Below are positions 42,382-49,644 of a stretch of DNA of 64,000 nt, in pieces. Under the pieces are notes generated by a model that was not told where the DNA came from, ran no database searches, and saw nothing but the letters and a program-made list of their open reading frames with translations. The translations under genes and the position numbers were made by a program. Within the stretch, counting starts at the first letter, position 1, and the number at the start of each line of letters is the position of its first letter. The stretch comes from Flavobacterium sp. SUN052 (GTDB lineage Bacteria > Bacteroidota > Bacteroidia > Flavobacteriales > Flavobacteriaceae): positions 434,001-498,000 of the forward strand of contig NZ_JAPQNS010000003.1 of the NCBI RefSeq assembly GCF_028867935.1, in the 5' to 3' direction.

Positions 42382-43458
42382 ATGGAAGATATAAAACCGC
42401 AAACATTCAAGGTTACCGTTGATGGAATTGAGGTCGAGGTAGAACCCGGCACAACCATTCTTCAGGCGGCTCGTAAAATCGGACCGGATGTGGCTCCGCC
42501 AGCCATGTGTTATTACCAGCCTCTTAAGGGCAGTGGTGGTAAATGCCGGGCCTGTTTGGTACGGGTAGCCGCTGGATCGGCTAAAGATCCTCGTCCGATG
42601 CCTAAGTTGGTGGCCTCGTGCATTACGCCCGTACAGGATGGTATGGTTGTCGAAAACACAACCAGTCCACAAGTGCTGGAAACGCGCAAGGGTATCGTAG
42701 AGTTTCTATTGATCAATCACCCACTCGATTGCCCGGTTTGTGATCAGGCAGGGGAGTGCGATCTTCAAAACTTTGCGTTTGAGCACGGTGCAGCTCAAAC
42801 CCGTTACGAAGAGGACCGCCGGACCTTCGAAAAACACGATATTGGCCCCAATATTCAGTTGCATATGACACGGTGTATTCTGTGTTACCGGTGCGTTCAC
42901 ACGGCAGACCAGATTACAAACAAGCGTGTTCATGGTGTGCTGGGCCGGGGCGATGCCGCCGAAATCGGTACATACATCGAGAAAGCAATCGACAACGACT
43001 TTTCCGGTAACGTAATCGACGTTTGCCCGGTTGGTGCGTTGACAGACAAAACGTACCGATTTAAAAACCGGGTTTGGTTTACCAAGCCCGAAGACGCCCA
43101 CCGTGACTGCCCAACCTGTTCGGGTAAGGTAACACTTTGGTACCGGGGTGAGGAAGTGATTCGGGTGACGGCTCGCCGTAATGAGTGGAACGAAGTGACC
43201 GAGTTTATCTGCAATACCTGCCGGTTCGAGAAAAAGAAAACGAGTGACTGGGTAATTGAAGGACCAACCAAGATTGCTCGTGGATCGGTAATTACGGCCA
43301 ACAAATACCGCGCTGATTTGATAAAGCCATCTTTTGGTGATCGGTTGGCAGCAGCTGAGTATAAGCCAATTGACGACAAACGCGATACGAGTCAGCTTCA
43401 GATTCAACAACTACCCCCAGAGCGGTTTGCAAAAGCATTACCGTCTGCCGAAAGCTAG
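42382..43458 (+). CDS. nuoG: NADH-quinone oxidoreductase subunit G, short form
   Basis: NuoG carries the iron-sulfur chain from NuoF toward NuoI. Here it is 358 residues, far shorter than E. coli NuoG (908). It has the N-terminal [2Fe-2S] domain (MCYYQPLKGSGGKCRACLV), the His-Cys cluster segment (HPLDCPVCDQAGECDLQ), and further Cys in MTRCILCYRCV and VCPVGALTDKTY, with CPTCSG and CNTCRFEKK near 235-280. The C-terminal molybdopterin-type domain is missing. The short tail is Gln/Pro-rich. Short NuoG proteins occur in related Bacteroidota, so this is probably not a truncation artefact. Confidence 0.93.
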   Translation: MEDIKPQTFKVTVDGIEVEVEPGTTILQAARKIGPDVAPPAMCYYQPLKGSGGKCRACLVRVAAGSAKDPRPMPKLVASCITPVQDGMVVENTTSPQVLETRKGIVEFLLINHPLDCPVCDQAGECDLQNFAFEHGAAQTRYEEDRRTFEKHDIGPNIQLHMTRCILCYRCVHTADQITNKRVHGVLGRGDAAEIGTYIEKAIDNDFSGNVIDVCPVGALTDKTYRFKNRVWFTKPEDAHRDCPTCSGKVTLWYRGEEVIRVTARRNEWNEVTEFICNTCRFEKKKTSDWVIEGPTKIARGSVITANKYRADLIKPSFGDRLAAAEYKPIDDKRDTSQLQIQQLPPERFAKALPSAES

Positions 43459-43463
43459 ATTTT

Positions 43464-43535
43464 AGACATTGGACATTGGACGTTAGATTAAGGCCTTTTA
43501 GGGCAAGTCTAACGTCCAATGTCCAGCATCCAATG
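43464..43535. repeat. Heptad-word inverted repeat between nuoG and nuoH
   Basis: The left side reads GACATTG, GACATTG, GACGTTA, GA. The right side is the inverse. TGGACATTGGACGTTAGA (43470-43487) and its reverse complement at 43508-43525 match over all 18 bases, with a 20-base loop. The repeat fills the 85-base gap. Confidence 0.8.
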
Positions 43536-43543
43536 CTCAAATA

Positions 43544-44704
43544 ATGGATTTAACCGTTCTCATTACAAAGGCAATCATTATCCTCGTGATCTTTGGAATC
43601 ACGTTGTTGATTGCTACTTACTCGACCTACGCTGAGCGGAAGGTAGCTGCATTTTTGCAGGACCGTCTGGGGCCAAACCGGGCGGGTCCATTCGGGTTGC
43701 TACAGCCTATTGCCGATGCCGGTAAGATGTTCTTCAAGGAAGATTTTATTCCTGCTCAGGCTAACAAATGGCTCTTCATTTTAGGCCCATGTCTGGCTAT
43801 GCTTACCGCACTGATGGCAAGTGCGGTTATTCCATTCGGCGATAGCATTCAGTTTGGTCAGTTCTCAATTCCGGTACAGGGCATCGAGATCAATATTGGG
43901 ATGCTTTATATTTTTGGAGTTGTGTCGCTGGGTGTGTACGGTGTAATGGTGGGCGGATGGGCTTCTAACAACAAGTTTTCGCTGTTGGGAGCGATTCGGG
44001 CGGCCTCGCAAAACATCAGCTACGAAGTGGCACTCGGTATGTCAATTATTGCTATTCTGATGATGACAGGTTCCCTCTCTATTCGGGCTATTGTGGAGCA
44101 ACAGGCAGAAGTTGGTTTCTTCGGATGGAATGTGTTTACTCAACCGTTGGGCTTTGTGATCTTCCTAACCTGTGCCTTTGCCGAGTGTAATCGTACCCCA
44201 TTTGACTTGCCCGAGTGTGAAACGGAACTTGTTGGTGGCTACCACACCGAATACAGTTCCATGAAACTGGGCTTCTATCTGTTTGCTGAGTACATCAATA
44301 TGTTTGTGTCGTCGGCAGTGATTTCGTCGCTGTATTTTGGCGGCTACCATTATCCGTTTGCTGCTCAGGCACACGATGCATTAACCCATGCACTAGGTGC
44401 TAACACGGGCCATAACATAGCTACGGCTATTGGTACGGTGGTGTTCTTTGGCAAAATCTTCTTTTTCATCTTCTTCTTTATGTGGGTACGCTGGACCATT
44501 CCACGTTTCCGCTATGATCAGTTGATGAACTTGGGCTGGAAATCGCTGATTCCATTGTCTATCTTGAACGTGATAATTACCGGCGCGGGCTTGCTGTTCA
44601 ATTTCAACTATGCAACTTGGGCTATCGTAATTGTTATGGTATTGATGGTTGTCGTATCATCGGCACGAGCGCCAAAACCAGCCGTAGCAGTACAGAGGAC
44701 GTAA
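43544..44704 (+). CDS. nuoH: NADH-quinone oxidoreductase subunit H
   Basis: NuoH (ND1) is the membrane subunit forming the quinone entry channel. The 386-residue product has about eight membrane helices and the family motifs YAERKVAAFLQDRLGPNRAGP, LQPIADAGKMFFKED, NISYEVALG and AFAECNRTPFDLPECETELVGG, with ARWTIPRFRYDQLM near the end as VRWTIPRFRYDQ. A loop insert (about 265-290, AAQAHDALTHALGAN) is typical of Bacteroidota. Standard order with nuoI 18 bases downstream. Confidence 0.97.
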   Translation: MDLTVLITKAIIILVIFGITLLIATYSTYAERKVAAFLQDRLGPNRAGPFGLLQPIADAGKMFFKEDFIPAQANKWLFILGPCLAMLTALMASAVIPFGDSIQFGQFSIPVQGIEINIGMLYIFGVVSLGVYGVMVGGWASNNKFSLLGAIRAASQNISYEVALGMSIIAILMMTGSLSIRAIVEQQAEVGFFGWNVFTQPLGFVIFLTCAFAECNRTPFDLPECETELVGGYHTEYSSMKLGFYLFAEYINMFVSSAVISSLYFGGYHYPFAAQAHDALTHALGANTGHNIATAIGTVVFFGKIFFFIFFFMWVRWTIPRFRYDQLMNLGWKSLIPLSILNVIITGAGLLFNFNYATWAIVIVMVLMVVVSSARAPKPAVAVQRT

Positions 44705-44722
44705 ACGAGTTCGACTATTTAT

Positions 44723-45286
44723 ATGCAACTAACGAACCGATCTAAACAAGTCAGCAACAAGGAAATGACGCTTGCCGAGAAGATGTATCTTCCGGAAATT
44801 GTCAAGGGGCTGGCTATTACGATGAGCCACTTTTTTAAGAAGAAACCGACCATTCAGTATCCTGAAGTAAAGCGATATCTGGGACCGGTTTTTCGGGGAC
44901 ACCACGTTCTGAAACGTGATGAACAAGGGCGTGAACGCTGTACAGCCTGTGGCCTGTGTGCCGTTGCCTGCCCAGCCGAAGCGATTTCGATGGTGGCAGC
45001 CGAGCGTACAAAAGGTGAAGAAAGCTTATACCGGGAAGAGAAATACGCGGCTGTGTATGAAATCAATATGCTCCGCTGCATTTTCTGTGGTCTGTGCGAA
45101 GAAGCTTGCCCTAAACAGGCAATATACCTGCGCCACGACCGTTTTTTGCCAGTCTTTACCGAGCGTGACGACATTGTTTATGGCAAAGATAAATTAGTGG
45201 AGAAAATGGATGATCGGTACGTTCGGAACAATCCAAGTGTGCAAGCCACTCCAACGGAACCCAGTCTATCGCGATCAGTAGGATAA
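44723..45286 (+). CDS. nuoI: NADH-quinone oxidoreductase subunit I
   Basis: NuoI is the TYKY-type subunit with clusters N6a and N6b. The 187-residue product has two [4Fe-4S] motifs: C73-T-A-C76-G-L-C79 with C83, and CIFCGLCEEACPKQA near 115-130. The N-terminus has an extra charged segment of about 15 residues before MTLAEKMYLPEIVKG; an internal ATG at 44765 is an alternative start. nuoJ follows 6 bases after the stop. Confidence 0.96.
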   Translation: MQLTNRSKQVSNKEMTLAEKMYLPEIVKGLAITMSHFFKKKPTIQYPEVKRYLGPVFRGHHVLKRDEQGRERCTACGLCAVACPAEAISMVAAERTKGEESLYREEKYAAVYEINMLRCIFCGLCEEACPKQAIYLRHDRFLPVFTERDDIVYGKDKLVEKMDDRYVRNNPSVQATPTEPSLSRSVG

Positions 45287-45292
45287 ATCAGC

Positions 45293-45841
45293 ATGAACGA
45301 ACTTCTAACGCATTTCAAGCAGCTAACTGCAACAGGCTACCTTTTCTGGGTACTGGCTATTATTACGGTCCTGAGTGCCATTATGGTTGTAACGGCCCGT
45401 AACCCAATCCACAGCGTATTGGCGTTGATTGGTACCTTCTTTTGCCTCTCAGGACATTATGTATTATTGAATGCCCAGTTTCTGGCAGCCGTAAATATCA
45501 TCGTGTATGCCGGGGCCATCATGGTTCTATTCCTGTTTACAATCATGTTCCTGAACATGCGTTCGGAGGACGAAGAATCGAAAACAAACATGGCCAAAGT
45601 GGCCGCCGTAATTGTTGGTGGCACCTTGTTAGTATTAATGCTGGGAATCTTTAAAGCAGCTCAGGTTGGCTCTTACAACCCAATAACATTTGACAATAAA
45701 ACTGGTCTGGTAGAACAATTGGGAATGCAGCTCTATGGCGAATACCTGCTTCCTTTTGAACTGGCATCGATCCTGTTCCTGGTTGCAATGGTAGGTGCGG
45801 TAATGCTGGGTAAACGTGAGGCTGGAGATCGGCATTTTTAA
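45293..45841 (+). CDS. nuoJ: NADH-quinone oxidoreductase subunit J
   Basis: NuoJ (ND6) is a five-helix membrane subunit. The 182-residue product has the conserved ARNPIHSVLALIGTFFCL and NIIVYAGAIMVLFLFTIMFLNM (helix 3 with the pi-bulge region), and the C-terminal FLVAMVGAVMLGKRE. It is the last nuo gene here. nuoK, L, M and N do not follow; a terminator at 45867 and a glycosyltransferase gene do. Confidence 0.96.
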   Translation: MNELLTHFKQLTATGYLFWVLAIITVLSAIMVVTARNPIHSVLALIGTFFCLSGHYVLLNAQFLAAVNIIVYAGAIMVLFLFTIMFLNMRSEDEESKTNMAKVAAVIVGGTLLVLMLGIFKAAQVGSYNPITFDNKTGLVEQLGMQLYGEYLLPFELASILFLVAMVGAVMLGKREAGDRHF

Positions 45842-45866
45842 CTCTGTAAAAAATAGTATTCTTTCT

Positions 45867-45907
45867 AAGCCAGAGCCGTTAATTCGGTTGCTGGCTTTAT
45901 TTTTTCC
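45867..45907 (+). terminator. Intrinsic terminator after nuoJ
   Basis: AAGCCAG (45867-45873) pairs with CTGGCTT (45891-45897), followed by TATTTTTTCC. It separates nuoJ from the next gene and supports a real end of the nuo transcript here. Confidence 0.7.
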
Positions 45908-45925
45908 GTGCTCATGCTCGCTCTG

Positions 45926-46858
45926 ATGGCTACAATAAAACGTCCGGTTGTTTCGATCGTCTTGGTCAATTACAACTCCAGTGATTTCACTGGTCCCTGT
46001 ATTCAATCGATACGGGAAAAAACGAAGACGGTAGATTATGAGATTGTTGTCGTCGACAATAACTCAAGCCCAACTGAACAGGAAAAGCTTCAGTTCATTG
46101 AAGCAGATAAACAGATTACCTTCGGTCAGAGTCAACTCAACACGGGTTTCTCGGGTGGAAATATGCTGGGTGTTCAGTTAGCCCGAGCCGATGCTGATTA
46201 TTATTTTTTGCTGAATAACGATACTGTTTTGCTCAATGATGTTTGTGATCAGCTAAGCCAGTACATGGAAATGCACTCGGAGGTAGGTGTTTGCACTCCG
46301 CAAACGTTCAAGGCTGATGGTTCATTCGAGCCGTCGTTTACGTATTTTCCAACGCTCGGTGTAAAATTATTCGGTCATGGGCTAATGCGGAAACTGTACC
46401 CAGACGCTTATCCAAATTACAAAAAGCATTATGATGAGCCCATTAATGTACCGGTGGTTACGGGCTGCGCAATGTTTATACGAGCGTCCGTATTTCGCCA
46501 GTTGGGTGGCCTCGATACAAGTTACTTTTTGTATTGCGAGGAAGAAGATTTCTGTATGCGTATTCGGCAGGCAGGATATAAAGCTGCTTTAGTCCCATCG
46601 GCGAAGTTTGTTCATTACGCGGGAGGAAGTGGAGAGCAAAGTTTACTTCTGCGAAAAGAGTTTTACATTTCTCTGTTTCATTACTACCGCAAGTATCACA
46701 ACTGGTTGGAGCAGGGCTTACTGCGGCTGTTCTATGCAATTAAAAACGGGCGTAAAGTCTTTCGAAATCGAGATTTCGGCCGCGTAGCGATATTCATTCT
46801 AAGGGGAGCGCCTATGGGTGAGAGCCTTCGGTACAAACAATACGGGGACAAAAATTAG
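45926..46858 (+). CDS. Family 2 glycosyltransferase
   Basis: The ATG at 45926 gives 310 residues beginning MATIKRPVVSIVLVNYNSSDF, the typical GT2 start; earlier in-frame starts at 45908 and 45914 lie close to the terminator. Motifs are VVVDNNSSPTE, NTGFSGGNMLGV, YFLLNNDTVLL (DxD-like region), VTGCAMFIRASVF and LYCEEEDFCMRIRQAGY. Such rhamnosyl- or mannosyltransferase-like enzymes build surface polysaccharide. No membrane helix is clear. It is an isolated gene between the nuo operon and a convergent lipoprotein gene; donor and acceptor are unknown. Confidence 0.88.
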   Translation: MATIKRPVVSIVLVNYNSSDFTGPCIQSIREKTKTVDYEIVVVDNNSSPTEQEKLQFIEADKQITFGQSQLNTGFSGGNMLGVQLARADADYYFLLNNDTVLLNDVCDQLSQYMEMHSEVGVCTPQTFKADGSFEPSFTYFPTLGVKLFGHGLMRKLYPDAYPNYKKHYDEPINVPVVTGCAMFIRASVFRQLGGLDTSYFLYCEEEDFCMRIRQAGYKAALVPSAKFVHYAGGSGEQSLLLRKEFYISLFHYYRKYHNWLEQGLLRLFYAIKNGRKVFRNRDFGRVAIFILRGAPMGESLRYKQYGDKN

Positions 46859-46888
46859 GCCCAGCCATTGTAATAGCTGGGCCTAATT
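46853..46888. terminator. Bidirectional terminator-like palindrome between convergent genes
   Basis: AATTAGGCCCAGC (46853-46865) and GCTGGGCCTAATT (46876-46888) are perfect inverted copies around a 10-base loop. The glycosyltransferase stop codon (46856-46858) lies inside the stem. There is no long T run on either side. Confidence 0.6.
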
Positions 46889-46923
46889 GGACTGTGTGTT
46901 AACCGATTGTATCAAAAAGCGAA

Positions 46924-47730
46924 TTACTTAATGTCGCCCCGAATCTCACCACCAGGAAATGCAGCTGTGTGCAGGTTCGCGTAATAATAGCCATTGAGCA
47001 AGCTATCTACACGCGTTGAGGTCGTCAGTGTAGTTGTGCCAATAATTGGCGAAACAAGGGCCGGGAATGGAATTTCAACAGGGCCATTTCCGTTTGTCGC
47101 GTTTGGCGTGATACGGTGTAAGTGACCAGCAACAGGAGATAATCCCGAGTACGTGACCGTATAATTGAGTACACGCGTAACTGGGTCGAGTAGACCAGTG
47201 AAACTACCCGTAGCCGTTGAAGGCGTTGCGGGACGTTCTGCTCCACCAGTAAGTGTAGCATTTAATTTGATGATACCCTTAACACGCACGTTACCCCGAA
47301 TCTCACCACCAGGATTAGCTGTTGTGTGAAGGTTAGCATAGTAGAAGCCATTAATCAAGCTATCCACTCGGCTTGCTGTTGTCAGCGTAGTTGTGCCAAT
47401 GATGGGTGAACCCAGGGCGGGGAAAGGAATCTCAACGGGACCATTTCCTGATGCCGCGTTTGGCGTAATACGATGCAGGTGACCAGCTACTGGCGTTAAC
47501 CCAGTATAGGTAACGGTATAGCTTAAAACGCGCGTTGCGCGATCAAGAACACCAGCAAACGTTCCGGTAGCAGCAGAGGCAACAGCAGGCCTCTCACCAG
47601 CACCGCTGAGGTTTGCTACCAGTTCTATCCGGGCATTAAGCGGAAATGTGGCGTGATCGTTGCAGCTACTGAGGGCGAAACTCGCAGCCAGTAACACTGC
47701 CAGCAAAAGGGAAGTAGATTTTGGGGTCAT
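46924..47730 (-). CDS. Lipoprotein with two CHRD domains
   Basis: The product has 268 residues with a lipoprotein signal (FALSSC, lipidated Cys 23). Two CHRD domains follow in tandem (about 33-150 and 152-268), each with GERPA or AERPA, TRVL-YTVTY, VAGHLHRITPNA, GNGPVEIPFPAL, YYANLHT and PGGEIRG. CHRD is a domain first described in chordin and common in exported bacterial proteins; its biochemical role is not settled. The two domains are nearly the same, with a DNA period of 357 bases, so this is a recent internal duplication. It lies downstream of susC-susD on the same strand but beyond a terminator. Confidence 0.88.
   Translation of the reverse strand: MTPKSTSLLLAVLLAASFALSSCNDHATFPLNARIELVANLSGAGERPAVASAATGTFAGVLDRATRVLSYTVTYTGLTPVAGHLHRITPNAASGNGPVEIPFPALGSPIIGTTTLTTASRVDSLINGFYYANLHTTANPGGEIRGNVRVKGIIKLNATLTGGAERPATPSTATGSFTGLLDPVTRVLNYTVTYSGLSPVAGHLHRITPNATNGNGPVEIPFPALVSPIIGTTTLTTSTRVDSLLNGYYYANLHTAAFPGGEIRGDIK
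46937..47650 (-). repeat. Tandem internal duplication within the CHRD lipoprotein gene
   Basis: The 21-base string that begins CCCCGAATCTCACCACC occurs at 46937 and again at 47294, exactly 357 bases (119 codons) apart. Strong similarity runs through the whole period. By eye about four of five encoded residues are identical between the two copies. Confidence 0.9.
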
Positions 47731-47825
47731 ACAGTTTATTAGTTGGTTTTCAGGGAGTTTAATTCACTCTCACTATGCAACACTTAGCGGTACGGATTGT
47801 TTTTGCTAAAGGTTGCTTAGAGTTA

Positions 47826-47866
47826 TTAAAAAAGGGGATTAGCAGTCTTTTTATCCGCTAATCCCC
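47826..47866 (-). terminator. Intrinsic terminator after susD
   Basis: Read on the - strand, GGGGATTAGC (complement of 47857-47866) pairs perfectly with GCTAATCCCC (complement of 47834-47843), followed by TTTTTTTAATAAC (complement of the A run at 47827-47833). Confidence 0.85.
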
Positions 47867-47896
47867 TCTATATTCAAACTAATTTAGTCACTCAAA

Positions 47897-49600
47897 TTAG
47901 TATCCCGTATTTTGCGGAAAGACCGATTTTCCGTCAGTTCCTTTGGCGCTTCTGTCGATCTGCGTTTGCGGAATAGGACGAACAACGTGGAAATCTTTGA
48001 TGTTGACAGCTGCCTGTGGGTTGTATTTCTTCACCCGGTCAACCAGAAGGCCCCAGCGCTTCAGGTCTACCCAGCGAGTTTGTTCACCTGCCAGTTCACG
48101 GGCGCGCTCTTCAATAATTAACTCAAAGTTCATGTCTTTGGCAGCAATTAGCATTGCATCTTTTTTACCAGGCCAACCAGCACGGAAACGAACGGCATTT
48201 ATAGCTGTAACGGCATCGGCTACGTTGTTAGATTGCAGTGAAGCCTCAGCCAGCATCAGGTAAACCTCAGCTAGTCGGAACACAAAGTAATCTCGGCTAC
48301 CGGGTTCGTAGGTTAGATCAGGCCGTTTTGTGTCGAAGAATTTAATTAAAGTTGGGAACAACGCTTCGCTATAAGCACTTGGTACCAGCACCTGATATTT
48401 CTTGGCGGCACGCTGAGCTTTTGTCCACTCCACACCAGGAATGAAAATGGCAGTATCGCCAGCAGCAAAGGACACTTTAGACTTCGAATCGTCAAACGAA
48501 GCCGCGTTCAGGTTAGTACCAGGGTTATTGCTAAGCCAGGTATCCCGGAACGTTTTCTTGTAGCGAGAGTCGTTGGTACGTTCGGCGAAAACTGTGTTCA
48601 GCAGATAAGAAGTTGGACGTAAACGCTTAAACGGACGACCGTAGAACACATCCCTCTTCATGCCCGGCTGAACGTCATACTGCATACCGAACAGCAAGTG
48701 CAGGTTATTGCCACCGTTTGCGGCTGCCGTATTATTTGTCAGGTTAGACAGAGGATCTGATGTGTACTGTACGGCAAAAACGATCTCACTGTTTACCTGA
48801 TTGTTCTCGTCAAACACGCTAGCAAAATCGTCGAGCAGTTTAAAGCCATACGCTGTTGTTACGGTTTTACAAAGCGCAGCGGCCTTGGTAAAATCATCAG
48901 CGGCTTTAGATGACGAATACGCTTTCGCCAGATACACCTTAGCCAACAATGTTTCGGCGGCTGGTTTTGTGGCACGTCCATACTCAGCCGACTGTGCTTT
49001 AGCTTCCAGATCAACAATAGACTCGTTCAGGTCCTTAATAATTGCCGCATAAATTTCAGCTTCCGAAGCCCGCTTTGTATCCTTTGTTGGAACTAGCGTT
49101 TCGGTTAGCCGCAAATCGACGCTACCCCACTGCATCAACAGCAGGTAGTAATAGTGGGCGCGCAAAAACTTGGCCTCAGCTACACGAATTTTCTTTATTG
49201 CGTCTGTAATCCCAGTGGCTGCCGGGGCACGCTCAATGATAGCGTTACAGGTATTGACGCCCTTATACAATTCGTCCCAGGTATTGCCTAGATAGTCAAC
49301 GGTCGGGTTTAACTGGCCATCGTAGAAGTGGAATCCTTTGTAGCCACCATCGGCCCCAGTTGCATAGATGTCCGTGCCGTACTCGGTCAAGGTAAGGCCC
49401 TGTTGAGTTCCGTAATAATAACGGAGCGTTGAATAGGCCGCCTTAACTGCATCCTGGAAGCCCTTTGGGGTGTTGATGTAATCATTACCTATCCCCGAAA
49501 TGACCGTTTCATCTAGGACATCCTTACACGATTGGCTTAGCAACAACATGGCCGCTATGCCGGTAATTCGTATTGAGTTTTTTATACTATTGATTTTCAT
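47897..49600 (-). CDS. SusD/RagB family nutrient-binding outer-membrane lipoprotein
   Basis: SusD-like lipoproteins sit on the outer membrane as the lid of the SusC transporter and bind the incoming glycan or peptide. The 567-residue product has a lipoprotein signal (LLLSQSC, Cys 25), the N-terminal TPR-like half with LRYYYGTQQGLTLTEYGTD and FLRAHYYYLLLMQWG, and the C-terminal RxxE region RLAEVYLMLAEASLQ and ERARELAGEQTRWVDLKRWG. It lies 44 bases downstream of susC on the - strand. The substrate cannot be told; no glycoside hydrolase, sulfatase or peptidase gene adjoins the pair. Confidence 0.95.
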   Translation of the reverse strand: MKINSIKNSIRITGIAAMLLLSQSCKDVLDETVISGIGNDYINTPKGFQDAVKAAYSTLRYYYGTQQGLTLTEYGTDIYATGADGGYKGFHFYDGQLNPTVDYLGNTWDELYKGVNTCNAIIERAPAATGITDAIKKIRVAEAKFLRAHYYYLLLMQWGSVDLRLTETLVPTKDTKRASEAEIYAAIIKDLNESIVDLEAKAQSAEYGRATKPAAETLLAKVYLAKAYSSSKAADDFTKAAALCKTVTTAYGFKLLDDFASVFDENNQVNSEIVFAVQYTSDPLSNLTNNTAAANGGNNLHLLFGMQYDVQPGMKRDVFYGRPFKRLRPTSYLLNTVFAERTNDSRYKKTFRDTWLSNNPGTNLNAASFDDSKSKVSFAAGDTAIFIPGVEWTKAQRAAKKYQVLVPSAYSEALFPTLIKFFDTKRPDLTYEPGSRDYFVFRLAEVYLMLAEASLQSNNVADAVTAINAVRFRAGWPGKKDAMLIAAKDMNFELIIEERARELAGEQTRWVDLKRWGLLVDRVKKYNPQAAVNIKDFHVVRPIPQTQIDRSAKGTDGKSVFPQNTGY

Positions 49601-49644
49601 TGATTTAATGGCTTAAAACGTGTCTTGTCAACTTCGTTTTATGA

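Noticed and set aside
42088..43410. Long open frames on the - strand across nuoF and nuoG (194 and 234 residues).
   Set aside because: They lie opposite strongly supported complex I genes, have no family-like motifs and arise from codon bias of the + strand genes.
45841..45925. A degraded nuoK after nuoJ.
   Set aside because: The space is only 84 bases and is taken up by a terminator; no nuoK-like helix sequence is present.
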